A DNA stretch of 64,000 nucleotides, from assembly GCA_020631735.1 (NCBI GenBank), contig CM036159.1, positions 24,095,511 through 24,159,510 of the forward strand, given 5' to 3'. The stretch is from Saccharum officinarum (taxonomy: Eukaryota > Streptophyta > Magnoliopsida > Poales > Poaceae). Positions 7,778 to 19,714 of this stretch are shown in pieces. The notes under the pieces are model-generated. The model worked only from the letters and a program-made list of their open reading frames with translations, was not told where the DNA came from and ran no database searches. The position numbers and the translations under genes are program-made. The first letter of the stretch is position 1. Each line of letters starts with the position of its first letter.

Positions 7778-10700
7778 ATGTCGAACACTCGTCGTACCGG
7801 GTATGGTGCCGCTGAGGCTGGTGGCAGTGCAGCTGCTAGTGATGACCATGATCCACCACCGCCTCCTCCACCCTACACTGCGAAACAGTTTTTCACACAA
7901 TTTCTTGGAAGCCAACGTAATATGGAGAGCATGCAACAGAATATGGAAGCTGCGTTGCGCAGTATCGCAGATAACACCCGTCGGGGGATAAACCCAGGTG
8001 GACACGAAGCAAATCAGTACATCAGTTTCAAGGACTTCATGGATACTCGTCCACCGATCTTCAAGGAAGCCGCAGAACCCTTGGATGCAGAAGAGTGGAT
8101 TAATACTATGGAAGATAAGTTCCGTGTCTTGAGAATGACTGAAGTGTTGAAGACTGAGTATGCAGCTCATCAGCTTCAAGGTCCGGCAGGAATGTGGTGG
8201 AAACATCACCGCACCACTTTTCCTCCCCACGCTCACATCACTTGGAGGGAGTTCACCGAAGCCTTCCGTGGAACGTACATTCCACCTGGTCTGACCGAGA
8301 TGAAGCTTGGGGAATTCCTGGCACTGAATCAAGGCACGAAGACTGTAACTCAATATCTACATGCATTCAATAACCTGAGCCATTATGCTCCTGATATGGT
8401 GAATACTGAGGCCAAGAAGATCGCTAGCTTCAAGAGAGGCCTGAATCCCAAGATGATGAAACATGTGGGTACAAATATGAGGACTAGTTTCAACGATTTC
8501 GTTAGTGACTGTCTGAAGCAAGAGAAGAACAACAATGTTTATGCTGCTTCCAAGATCCGTAAGAGAGCTTTCGAGTCGGGTCCGTCCTAGTCCAGAGCCC
8601 TAGTGGCCAACCGTCCAGCTTATCGGTCGCCTGCCCTAGGTGCAAGGTTTAGGCCACCGCAAAGGAAGAATCAGAATACTCAGCAACCCCAGAGGAACCA
8701 GAAACCATTCAAGATGGCATAGCCTCAGGCGAAGACAGGATAAGGCAGTTCATCTGGAACTGTGGCTCAAGTGAAGGGACCGTGCTTCAACTGTAACCAA
8801 CCCGGACACTTTGCAAAGTTTTGTCCCTACCCTAAGAAACAGCAGACGCAGTATCAAGCTCGTGTGCATCACACCACCGTGGATGACATCCCAGAAGGAG
8901 AACTGGTAACAGCTGGTATGTTTTCTATCAACAATCATCCTGCAGTAGTCTTGTTTGGTTCCAGATCATCTTATTCCTTTGTAAGTCAAGCATTTGTTAA
9001 GAGGCATGAGCAAAGGATAGTCGAATTGGAATGTGCATATAAAATCAGTTCAGCTGGGGCTGATCTGTTGACTAATCAGATAGTTCAGGGAGTAACCCTA
9101 AACATATCAAACCGACAATATAAGCTTAATCTGATAGTCATGCCAGGGTTAGTTTTGGATGTGATCATGGATATGAACTGGATGAATAAGATGGGGGTAG
9201 TAATCGATATTGGAGGAAGGAGTATCTCTCTTAAGGAACCAAGTGGAGAAAGCACCTTTCGAGTGGTCCTACCTCGGAAAGTAGACCTAGCTAGCACAAC
9301 TTGTGTGGTCCAAACTACTCTGCTAGCCCAGATTCCAGTGGTCTGTGAGTTTCCAGATGTGTTTCCAGATGAGTTACCTGGACTTCCACCAGACTGAGAT
9401 GTTGAGTTTGCCATTGAGTTAATTCCGGGAACAGCACCGATCTCGAGAAGGCCCTATCGGATGCCTCCCAATGAGTTAGCCGAATTGAAGAAGCAACTCT
9501 AGGACTTACTAAAGAAAGGTTTGATTCGTCCTAGCTCGTCTGAATGGGGATGCCCCGCTCTATTTGTGAAAAAGAAGAAGGATAACTCCTTACGCATGTG
9601 CGTGGATTATCGACCACTGAATGCAGTGACAATTAAAAACAAGTGTCCTCTTCCTCGGATTGATATCTTGTTTGACCAATTGTCTAAAGCCAAAATGTTC
9701 TCTAAGATAGATTTGAGATCAGGATACCATCAGATAAAGATTAGGCCGCAAGATGTGCCTAAGACTGCGTTCTCTACCAGATATGGCTTGTACGAGTACC
9801 TTGTCATGTCCTTCGGATTGACAAACGCTCCTGCATACTTTATGTATCTGATGAATTCTGTTTTTATGCCAGAGTTGGACAAGTTTGTGATTGTGTTCAT
9901 TGATGACATTTTAATATATTCAGAGAATGAAGAAGATCACGCAGAGCACCTCAGGATTGTCTTGACTAGACTCAGAGAACATCGACTATATGCGAAGTTC
10001 AGCAAGAGTGAGTTCTGGCTTAAGACAGTTCTTTTTCTCGGCCACGTGTTGTCTGAAAATGGCATTTCCGTAGACCCTAGTAAGGTGCAAGAGGTTATGG
10101 ACTAGAAGTCACCAACCTCAGTGCATGAAGTTCACAGTTTTCTTGGTTTAGCCGGTTACTATCGTCGCTTCATACCGGATTTCTCGAAGATTGCCAAACC
10201 AATGACAAGCCTATTACAGAAGGATCATAAGTTTGTATGGACAGAGGAGTGCGAGGCAGCTTTCTGCACCTTGTGAAAGTTGTTGACCACTGCTCCTGTT
10301 CTGGCCCAACCGGATATAAAAAGTCATTTGATGTGTTCTGTGACGCATCTAAGAATGGGTTAGGATGTGTACTAATGCAAAATGGAAGGGTCATTGCCTA
10401 TGCCTCACGTCAATTGAGGAAGCATGAAGTTAACTATCCTACACATGATTTGGAGCTTGCAGCAGTAGTGCATGCTCTAAAGATTTGGAGACACTACCTG
10501 CTGGGTAATGTGTGTAATCTCTTTACAGATCATAAGAGTCTCAAATACATTTTTACCCAATCTGAGTTGAACATACGACAGAGAAGATGGTTAGAGCTGA
10601 TAAAGGACTATAATCTAAACGTGCATTATCATCCCGAGAAGGCTAATGTAGCAGCAGATGCACTGAGCAGAAAATCACATGCTATTGATGTGCAACCGTT

Positions 10701-12228
10701 GTTTAAAGAAGGGTTCAAATTGTTACATCCTGCTGTGTTGCATAATATTCAGATCAGTTGTACTCTGGAAAACCAGATCATTGAAGGTCAGAAGACAGAT
10801 AAGAGAATCTTTCATATCAAGGAGAAGATGAAGAGGGAACCCACCAAACACTTTCGATTGGATGACCAAGAAGTGTTATGGTTTAAGGATCGCCTGGTGG
10901 TACCTAAGGATAGAGAGCTTAAGAACAAGTTGATGAATGAGACCCATCATTCCCAGCTATCTATTTACCCCGGAAGTAGTAAGATGTACCAAGATTTGCG
11001 ACCCTGTTATTGGTGGACTAAGATGAAAAAAGAAATTGCAGCATATGTTGCTCGTTGTGACATGTGTTATAGAGTTAAAGCTCTTCACATGAGACCTGCA
11101 GGACTTCTGCAACCCTTGTCTGTACCCGATTGGAAATGGTATGATATAAGTATAGATTTCATCACTGGTCTTCCCACCACACAGAAGGGACATGATTCTA
11201 TTTGGGTAATAGTAGATCGTCTCACCAAGACAGCTCACTTTCTGCCAGTTAAGACAACATTCCGACCACCTCAATATGCAGAAAAGTACATTGCTGAGAT
11301 TGTCCGATTACATGTTATACCAAAAACGATCGTGTCTGATCATGGTTCACAGTTTACCTCTCATTTTTGGGAACATCTTCATAAAGGTTTGGGTACTAGT
11401 TTGATTCGTAGTACGGCTTACCATCCACAGACAGACGGACAGATAGAACGAGTTAATGCTGTACTTGAAGATATGCTTAGAGCTTGTGTACTATCATCCA
11501 GAGGCTCATGGGAATCCTGGTTACCGTTGGTGGAATTCGCTTACAACAACAGTTACCAAGAGAGTATCAAGATGGCACCTTTTGAAGCTTTATATGAAAG
11601 GAAGTGCAGGACACTGTTAAATTGGATAGAGCCTGGAGAAAGAAGGTTTTATGGAATTGATTTTATAGATGAGGCAGAGAAGAAGGTCCGTATTATCCGG
11701 CAAAACATGCAAGCTGCATAGTCCCGTCAGAAGAGTTATGCAGACAAGAGAAGGAGACCATTGGATTTCCAAGTGGGTGACTATGTCTATTTGAAGGTTA
11801 CCCCTATGAAGAAGAAACGGTTTGGAATCAAGCAGAAACTGTCTGCTAGATATATCGGACCATACCAGATCATAGAGAAAAAGGGTCTCGTGGCGTACAA
11901 GTTGCGATTGCCAGAAGGGATGAGTTCGATCTTTCCCGTCTTTCACGTATCCCAGTTGAAGAAATGTCTACGTGTTCCTGAAGAGAGAATAGAACCGCAG
12001 GGTATTCGGATCAAGGCGGACTTAGAATATCGTGAACAACCGGTTCGAGTTCTGGATACTAAGGATCGAGTCACTCGGAATAGAGTGGTAACAACCTACA
12101 AGATTCAATGGAGCCATCATGATGAGGGTGATGCTTCATGGAAAACGGGAGAATATCTTCAAACCGCGTATAAAGATTTTTACGATAAATGGTTCGTAAC
12201 TCGAAATCTCGGGACGAGATTCTTATAA
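7778..12228 (+). pseudogene. Chromovirus gag-pol polyprotein, inactivated
   Basis: One gag-pol frame runs from ATG 7778 to TAA 12226-12228. Domains in order: Retrotrans_gag (about 7990-8590), a CCHC knuckle starting CFNCNQPGHFAKFC (about 8790), protease (about 8935-9130), RT with FIDD at the catalytic site (about 9550-10110), RNase H with the DAS motif (about 10330-10680), integrase with HHCC and D,D,E residues (about 10950-11560), a GPY/F region (about 11850) and a chromodomain (about 12040-12190). Breaks are stops at 8588, 8720, 8741, 9395, 9500, 10103, 10274 and 11719, and a one-base loss in the A run near 10318. In the protease the catalytic Asp-Ser-Gly position reads GSR, so the enzyme would be dead even without the stops. 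Intact members encode capsid, reverse transcription and integration functions; the chromodomain is thought to steer insertion to heterochromatin. Confidence 0.9.
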
Positions 12229-12238
12229 GGGGGGAGGG
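12227..12238 (+). other. Polypurine tract
   Basis: The purine run aaggggggaggg lies one base before the TG of the 3' LTR and overlaps the gag-pol stop codon. It is the expected primer site for plus-strand synthesis. Confidence 0.85.
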
Positions 12239-12704
12239 CTGTAACACCCCTGGGTGTTAAGCATGCATTAACATTTCAAAGCATAAAGCATTCAACATCA
12301 TTTCATGACTAGCATTGCATGAAATATAGCTCTTTTAAATTTAAACTTGAAAAGCAAATAATTAGAACCCTAGCTTTGATGTAAGTGCCAAAAAGGTAGT
12401 ATACTTTTGGGTATTAGCAATTTTAAATAATCTAGAATAAATTAACATGATTTTTGGAGCAATTCTTGAATTCAAGTTTTTCTCAAATTTTGTTTTAAAA
12501 ATATTCTAAACAAATAAATTTTTGATTAACAATTTAGCTTTAAATCCTAAATTCAAAATCTATTGAGAATTTTGAAAAATGCCCTACATGAAAGTTGTAG
12601 AGAATAAAATTTTGAACAACTTTTATTTTGGGCCAGAATTCTGAAAACCTCTTTTTCATCTCCAAATCCAATTTTGAAACAAATAAGAAAATCTGAAAAT
12701 ATTA

Positions 12705-12713
12705 TTTATAAAG
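12705..12713 (+). promoter_or_regulatory. TATA box of the family A LTR
   Basis: The motif tttataaag precedes the abrupt change to the GC-rich leader, as expected for an LTR promoter about 465 bp into the LTR. Transcription would begin near 12740. Confidence 0.5.
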
Positions 12714-13140
12714 GAAAATTCGTTTTCACCCTACTGGGCCGCGGCCTCCTTTTCGGCCCAGCGGCTCTGGCAGCCCGGCCCGTAGCCTCGCGCCGGCGTC
12801 CTCCCGCGCGCGCCCGCGCGTGACGCCGTGGCGCTGCGGCAGAGCTCGGCCGCCGATGGCCGGACGCCGACGATGTCGCGCGACACGCGCCCCTGTGGCC
12901 CCCGCAGCACCGCGCTCGCTTACCCCCCCTCCGCGCGCTCGTCCGCCTCGGCTGCTCACTCCATTCCCTCCTCTCGCCCCGCCAGCAGCAGCAGCGCACC
13001 GCCGCGCCATCACCGGCTCCCGGAGCTCCGCCACCGCAGTTCGCGCTCGTGGCTGCTTCTCCGGCCGATTCCTCCTGGCCTCAGCTCCGCCCCGCTTCCC
13101 TCCACCGCGTGCGTGCCTCCACTCCGCCGCTCGAGCTCAG

Positions 13141-14603
13141 GTGAGGGCCAATTGGCCGCCCCCCTCCTCCACTGCCGCCATGGCCGCCGTTGGCCGGCGC
13201 GCATGGCCGGAGCTCCCTGGCCCTTCATGTCTCCTCCGGTCTCGAGCATCCGCTTCCCCTTCGCCTAGCGGTGCTCGCGCTCGCCTTCTCGGCTCGGCCC
13301 CGTGGCCTGCATTGGCCGGCCGACGAGCTCCAGCGCCGCCGTGCCACCATCTCCGCCGGCGAGCCTCCTCCGGAGCTCCCGCGACGCTCGGAGTTGGTGC
13401 GCTGGGTGCGTCTCGGTGCGGGGAGCACGTTGGTGCCCTCCCCGTCGCCGGAGACCTCACCGGCGGCGAGTTCGCCACCGGTCAGCGCCTCTCCCGCGCT
13501 GCTCTGGCTGGCCGGTGGGTCCGTTGACCCGTGGGTCCCGCATGTCAGCGCGTGTGGGTGCACTGCACCGGGTGTATTCAGCGTTTTCACCGGTGAATTT
13601 TTAAAATAATTAAGGAAAATGATTTCTCAAAATTATTGAACAGCTTTGAAAAATCATATCTCAAGATCTATAGCTCCAAAAATGATAAAACAAATTTTAA
13701 AATGTTCCGCTTGAATAGATCTACAGTTTAAAAATATCTCATATTATTTTTGTAACATTTTACTGTGCAAATTTATTTAATTGCTATAAATGCTGATATC
13801 TTAGAAAATATGTAGTAAATAAAATAATGAAGGGAAAAATGTGATTCTTGTTGCTTTAATCTTTATTAGTGATGTAATTTCTAGGAAAAATATTAGTGAA
13901 GCATGTTCTGTGATAAATTTTTGAGATGTAGTACAAATGCTTTTAATTGATAATCTTTGTTATTTTTAGTAGAAAGCTAAATTTGTATAGAACGTACATG
14001 TGATAATTTTTGTAGTGTGTTAGTTTACTGTTAGTAACATAGAAAAAATGTGAAATCTGTTGTTTGATACTTTTTCTAGTACAAAATAATTTCATGCTCA
14101 TATTTAGGCTATAACTTGTTTATTTTGTACAGGCAGTTTTACATAGGCAATTCTCATAAAAATTTAGTAGTAGGTTAGTTAGGGTAAGAGTAATCTACTG
14201 TAATTTTTGTAGATTTTTATCTACACCAAAAATAGGTGTTGTTGTGTAACCCTAGTTAAATAGGGAATAAAAGATTATTCTTTATGAGAAATTAAGAGAA
14301 ATAAAATATGTTTGGTGTATCTTTGAAGCATCATTATGCCTTGCTGATGTTGTGGTTGAGTTAGGTTGGTAAGCTTTGGTAGCTTAGGTTCACTTGTATG
14401 TGTAGATGATAGGCTAACTAATAGAAGAATAAGGTGCATATTTTAGGGTATATGTTCTTAGATGACGTGGACTACCTTGTAGAAGAAATAGTTATATTCA
14501 AACTGCTCATTCCATGTGCTCATCTGCATCTCATGTCATCAAAGCACTCCACCACAATCCGATGCATCACTCGCATGTTTACTTATGCACTTGCATCATA
14601 CAG
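13141..14603 (+). other. Candidate intron inside the family A LTR
   Basis: The donor CTCAG|GTGAGG at 13141 is conserved in the A' LTR. The acceptor catcatacag ends at 14603. An ATG at 12873 opens a frame that reaches the donor in phase 1 and would match the downstream mini-exon, but the same frame is not kept in A'. The first exon may therefore be untranslated. Confidence 0.35.
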
Positions 14604-14753
14604 GATCGCAGGGAGAGTCGCAGGTAGCAGTACAGGAGGAGCAGGCTTGGACGGATCAGTAGGAGCCCCAGGCACAGGAGGTGCCCGAGGAGGAAGAGTC
14701 AGGCGAGGAGCTGCCAGAGTGCATCGACCACCATCCTAGCTCGTTCGAAAGAG
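14604..14753 (+). other. Candidate acidic mini-exon in the family A 3' LTR (150 bp)
   Basis: It is bounded by the acceptor catcatacag and a donor reading GAG|GCAAGC. Length and phase are the same as in A' (2106-2255). It encodes the same acidic peptide with one TAG where A' has CAG. The remaining differences are transitions and there are no indels over 150 bp. Confidence 0.45.
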
Positions 14754-15818
14754 GCAAGCCCCGGAGCATTATAAGTCTCCTATTTTATAAAAGTTGTTCC
14801 TTACTACATGAACTATAGTTATATATATACTGGCATTAAGTTATACGAGTTGAGTGAAACCGTTGTTGCATTATTACCTTGGCCACCAGATTATCTTTCA
14901 CCCTGTTAGGTCAGGATCGAGTAAATTGCTTAGCCATGCTTAGACCGGTAGAAGTCGGGTGATTTCCTATCACCTGCGAGTTATAGGTGGATACCGGGTT
15001 ATGGTTAGCTGTAATTGTGATCATAAAAAGTAACCAATTGTTGATGGATAAACGAAGACCGGGCGGAGTCTTATAGGGTTTTAGACTATAGTTATTCCGT
15101 CTGTGTCGATTAAGGACCGATCGGTGCTCGTCCCTCTTGTCATGTTGAACGCATGCCTCACATTTAGCTGGCCGAATAAAGTACCTTTCGACCACGAAGC
15201 TAGTGACACTTTTCGAGCCGGGATAAACTCGGGTTGGCAGATTGGTGTTGAAGGGGGTGTAACGGGGACGCGAAGAGTGAGCCCAAGGTGCGTCCTGGCA
15301 GTCGGGTGGTCCCTGGGTAGTGCGATCCATGATTGTTATCCCGCGGCTTCTTGGAAAGTGTCATTGGTGATCTACGCGACCCTGACAGGGGAAAGCAGGG
15401 TTTGTGTGAGGAATAAATCTCCAGCTGGATAGGAATTCGATTCGAATCGCCGTCGCTCCCGGTTAGTGAGCACTTGACTCGAGCTATGGCATCGTAGTAA
15501 CATTAATGGAACACTGATGGTTAAGTGAATGATGTTGGAAATGCTAAACCTGATATGGTAATCTAGATTGTTAATGATGAATCAAGTGATTGTTTTAGCA
15601 ATAGGTGCTTACCTAGCTTGAATAGGTTATACTAAAAGTGATGCAAAAAGTACTAGTATAGTTTTTCATAACAACTTATGCTTTTCGCAAATGAGTCAAG
15701 CTAGTCCAATCTATAAAGCCTTGCATGATCCTTGGTGTCCTTTATTTCTGGTTTATGACGGGTAAGTCTAGCTGAGTACATTCTCGTACTCAGGGCGTTG
15801 TTCCCATTGTTGTTGCAG

Positions 15819-15880
15819 ATGGTCAGATGTACTATAGGTACTGCTCCAACTGTCTGTATCCGACGATGGGCGACAACTAG
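15819..15880 (+). other. Candidate terminal exon of the LTR-encoded peptide (3' LTR)
   Basis: The acceptor cccattgttgttgcag ends at 15818. Reading in phase 1 after the mini-exon gives GQMYYRYCSNCLYPTMGDN and then TAG at 15878-15880. It differs from the 5' LTR copy by two residues and keeps the length, frame and stop. Confidence 0.4.
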
Positions 15881-16241
15881 GACCTGGGGCAAGGGTCACT
15901 CTGTTCGTCTTATCTAATACTTTTGTGGACCATGACTATTTACTAGCACTGTATTTGAACTAAGCGTGTGTGTAAAACTACTTGCTTCCGCTATGTTATT
16001 TTAAACTATGTTGTAATAACTTTTATTCCAAACTCCGATGTACTCCACTTTTATTGTGAACTCTATGTATCATGTGAACTGTGGCTGCTAAATCAGTACG
16101 ATCTTGGTTGTATGTTGGTTGGTTTGAAATCCCTCGTGATTTCACGGAATCTCGGGTTATACGGGTTTAAGTTTGATAAATTAACCGCCTCGGTGGAAGA
16201 TTTTCTTACTTAATCTCGTATAATTACGTTGATCCGTTACA

Positions 16242-16886
16242 CCATATACACCCTGGGGTGAATCCACCGATTGGACCAAGCGGACGTGCCGCACAAATGT
16301 TGGTACTCAATGTGGCGACTGAGACACGCTGCACGTACCGTATCCCATACAACTACAATGATGGTTATAGCCCACACTGGGAGCAGACGTTGTCCAACGG
16401 ATTTGAGCTGAATGGGCAGATATGCCTTGCTGTGAACATCATTTACCCTCGCTACAAGCTCCAGTTCTAGGTCATTACGCTGCTAGGTGAGCTTGAGGAC
16501 AAGGATGTAAGGAAACGGTGCTCTTGTGATTTACTTCATCACAATTTCAATCTAACCTTCGTCTCTCAAGACAAATTTTAAGAAGTAACCTTCGCATACA
16601 ACTTGTCACCAGTGTGACCAAGAAAGTTGACGTGGCCTTCACCACATCAAAAGCATGGCCTGAGTGGCTATACATGCTTGGCCTAACTACCTAACTTAAA
16701 ACACTTTTTTTTATTTTTGTTGAATCTCTTTTTGTTACTGACATGTAGGTCACCACCACTATAAGTATCTCTTACCCTTGCAAGTAGCTAACCCTCCCAT
16801 AAAGCATATTTTCTTTGTTGTATGCACGTTTTTCACAATCCCAAAATAAATTAGTTTACATTAGTTAGTAGCCCTCACAAAAATAA
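16242..16886. other. Flank of the Tekay-like insertion with a small unrecognised ORF fragment
   Basis: Immediately right of the 3' LTR an open frame at 16258-16470 encodes 70 residues (starting MNPPIGPSGRAAQMLV). It continues leftwards without a start and looks like part of a coding sequence cut by the retrotransposon. I do not recognise the family. The rest to 16886 shows no gene. It could equally be a chance frame. Confidence 0.3.
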
Positions 16887-17390
16887 GGCTTCGTCAGTTA
16901 TTAGCCTTCATCGGTTAGTTGCCTACATCTATATTTGATTATCATCAGTCAACAGCCTTCGACAGTTATTGGCCTTCATCAATCAGTGCCCTCCATGAAC
17001 TCAGTGGCCTACATCAATATTTGATTATCTTCCATCAACAGTCTTCGATAGTCATTGGCCTTAGTCAGTCAGTGCCCTTTAGAAGTTAGTGCCTTTTGCC
17101 TATAATTGGTTATCCTCAGTCAACAACCTTCATCAGTTATTCTCCTTCGATAGTCAGCGGCCTTTATCAGTCAGTGGACTTCGTTAGTTATTTGCCTTTG
17201 TCAATCGGCGACCTTCGTCAGTCAGTGGCCTTCATCTGTCAGTGACCTACATTTATAATTGATTATCATCAGCCTCCGATAGTCATTGGCCTTCCTCACT
17301 CAGCGACCGTTGTCAGTCATTGGCCTTCATCAGTCACCTTCATCAATCATTGGCCTTCGTCAGTCAGCGGCCTTCGTCAGTCATTGACCT
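16887..17390. repeat. Degenerate minisatellite, unit about 20 bp (ggccttcatcagtcagt)
   Basis: About 500 bp is made of imperfect copies of a ggccttcRtcagtcaRt unit of about 20 bp. Some are grouped in a higher-order unit of roughly 110-130 bp that includes a cctacatctatatttgattatc block. Units differ by point changes and small length changes, so the array is old. Confidence 0.75.
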
Positions 17391-19407
17391 TCCTCAACTG
17401 TCGGACCTCACCAACAATCAGACTCCATCAACAATCTACATTCGGCAGCCACCCAACTTTCGAACCCTCTAACGCTAACATTTTTCCTCTTTTTTTAGGT
17501 TGTATTATTCATTTTTTTCAGGTTTCTATAATATGCATCAACCCAATGTTATTTGAGCTAACCTTCGCATGAAACTAACTATGCAGGTTCCCAATTGCTA
17601 GCCATCTAAAACTATAACCCTCTTATTCGAGGGCATTATTCCTTATGTGCAGCACTTATATCTTGTTTAAGCATAACTATCATTTTTCTAGGGTGCATGA
17701 TATGTTTACCCCTTTAATATTTTCATACAAATGCATTCACTTGCATCATCACATACATGCATGCATTACATAAATGCATTGCACCGCGTTAGCCTGACAA
17801 AGACTTGTCCACAATCAGGTTAAAAAGTTTCAGAGACTCTCAAAAGCTTCAAAAAGCTTCTTTCGAAAAAGTCCTGTCCATAATAATCAGGCATCGGGAC
17901 CTTTGCTCTTGCAAAAGCTTCAAAAAACTTAACCCCTCATCATAATATAATGACCAACCATGTTTTGTAGCAAGTAGACAGCTAGTGTCTTTTTGAGCGT
18001 CAAAAGACTTGCTAGCAAATCGATATTCGACGAAGCTACAACGCCCAACCTAAGTCCCTGAAAAATGCAGCTTATTAACTCAGCTGCATTTTCACACGAC
18101 TTCTCCGTCTTTCGATAAAAAGGAACTTCATCGACACCATCGGCATCTACACTGACATCGCCTTCACCAAGCTCTTCGACATGAGGGGCTTCACCACCAT
18201 CTTCAGTGACTTCACCAACATCGCCTCTGCCAAAATATATTTGCAAGAAGACCTTTGCCAGCACCTTCGAAAAAACCGAAACAACTCGCCTCCGTCAACA
18301 CGTCGACACGAGGGGCTTCGTCGACACCTTCGGCATCTACACCAATATCGTCTCCTCCAAACAATATTTTGTAGGAGGGCCTACGCACACATCTTCAGCA
18401 AACCACAATGACATTCCTCCCCCAACACTTCAGCAGGGGAGGCCTCATCAACATCTTCAACAAGCCTCTACGACTCGCCCACTCCACCAACACTTCAGCG
18501 AGAGGGGCTTCGCCATCATCTCCACCCACTACAACGGCTCAAGAGCCTTCATCAACACCTCCATCGTCAACGCTTATGACCACTTGCCACCATCGCAAAC
18601 TCAAGGGGCTATGTCAACTCCTTTGGCACAATGGCCTACCACACCCTTCGTCAACCACTTCGGCCCGAGGGACTTACCAACTTTGATATAGGCATCTACT
18701 TCCACTACCATAACTACGTCAACTACACCAAGCATGGCTAAGGATTCGGTCACAAGCGTTCCACTACTATGACTACGCTGACTACACCAAGCATGGTAAG
18801 GATTCGGTCATGAGTGCAAGCCAAGAGGGGCTAGGGAGCACACATAAGGACCAGCCTCTCTAGAGCATGAAGTTTTTTCCTAGCACTCTTGAGCAAAGAT
18901 TTGAAGGCCTCGAAAATGAAGACCTACGCACCAAGAAGACAGAGGAGGCGATGCCTCAGAGTTGAAGACCTATGAAGGCCTTAGAAGCAAATATCTGCTC
19001 GCCAAGACAATACCAGAGGCAAAGGCCTCAGAAATGAAGACCTACACATTGAGGAGATCGTAGAGGTGAAGACCTATGTGCCGAATGAAGCCGGTGAACC
19101 ATGTTGCAGAAGCAGTGAAGGGAACCAAAGTTCGAAGATGAAGACATTGGGAAAATCAACATCAAGGCACTTGGAGCTAGAAGTCTAAGGAGTTTGAATA
19201 TGTATAGGCTAGAGTCATGCACGTGCTCTTTTCTCCATGCCCTTTTTTGCACAAGGTTTTTGGGATGGAGTTTTTAATGAGGCGTGCACGTGTAGGTTGT
19301 GAAGGGCGATCCTCAGAACCAAGGTTTGAGTTGTATTGTGCCTCTTCTTATATGAGCATCTACGAGATCATGTAGTACTGGCCATAACCTAGTAGGTGAG
19401 GGCCTAC
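17391..19407. repeat. Repeat-derived non-coding DNA with ggccttc/gaaggcc motifs
   Basis: No gene is supported here. From 18110 to 18700 the DNA is built of imperfect cttcatc-acaccttcg-type repeats. From 18890 to 19110 it is built of gaagacctac and gaaggcctcag-type repeats. The long open frames at 18206-18691 come from this low-complexity composition. The stretch probably belongs to the interior of the non-autonomous element that ends with the LTR-like segment at 19408-19641. Confidence 0.45.
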
Positions 19408-19641
19408 TGTTGCGGGAAGCCCATGTGTGTATGGGCCAAACTTCTCCTTGAAGAGGCGTAGTGGGGGTTAGTGTAGTAGCTTGTGAAATTCACCCCCACC
19501 AAGGAGCCATATGTAAATTGTCGTTGCCTATATAATGCCGTGAGCATGAGGGCAAGTGGGCTCTCTCTTATACTCATTTGCAAACCCTCTCCTCTCCACT
19601 CCACTCTCCCTCTCAACTGTTCAGAACCCGAGTTTCCAACA
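19408..19641 (+). mobile_element. Short LTR-like segment with TGTTG...CAACA ends
   Basis: This 234 bp segment starts TGTTGCGGGAA and ends TTTCCAACA. It carries a TATA box, cctatataatg, near 19530, about 120 bp from its left end, and has a CT-rich right half, the usual look of a small plant LTR. No target duplication is visible (cctac on the left, atcct on the right), so it may be one LTR of a larger element extending left rather than a solo LTR. Confidence 0.45.
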
Positions 19642-19714
19642 ATCCTGTTTTTTTTCAAATATCACTAGATATAAGACCGAGCATGATTAAAGTAGGAGAT
19701 GTTGTAAAACATAC

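Larger units (their letters stand above)
4646..16241 (+). mobile_element. Tekay/Del-like Ty3-gypsy chromovirus, first copy (family A)
   Basis: A nearly complete but inactivated LTR retrotransposon. In order it has a 5' LTR remnant (4646-5571), an initiator-Met tRNA-type PBS, an untranslated leader, an extra ORF1 with a histone H3-like N-terminus, gag-pol ordered Gag, protease, RT, RNase H, integrase and chromodomain, a polypurine tract and a 3' LTR that starts TGTAACACCC and ends TTACA. The pol order puts it in Ty3-gypsy. The C-terminal chromodomain and the very long LTRs point to the Tekay/Del lineage. The 5' LTR remnant differs from the 3' LTR by about 13 changes in the first 370 bp, all transitions, so the insertion is not very recent. 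Confidence 0.88.
12240..16241 (+). mobile_element. 3' LTR of the family A Tekay-like element (4.0 kb)
   Basis: It starts TGTAACACCCC directly after the polypurine tract and ends TTACA at 16241. The match to the 5' LTR stops at that point and unrelated DNA follows. Inside are an AT-rich U3, a TATA box at 12705, a GC-rich leader to about 13600 with a donor at 13141, an AT-rich stretch, a candidate acidic mini-exon (14604-14753) and a candidate terminal exon (15819-15880). The target-site duplication cannot be checked because the true 5' LTR start is not in the window. Confidence 0.88.

Noticed and set aside
12820..13609. Several long open frames on both strands
   Set aside because: Same GC-rich LTR leader; overlapping frames in all phases are a composition effect. 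Only the splice donor at 13141 is retained as a signal.
17384..17572. CRISPR-like or satellite interpretation of the 16.9-17.4 kb repeats
   Set aside because: Units are degenerate and lack uniform spacers; the context is a plant genome.
18206..18691. 161-codon plus-strand frame and overlapping 92-codon frame
   Set aside because: Built from degenerate repeats of about 20 bp; low-complexity translation without domain features.
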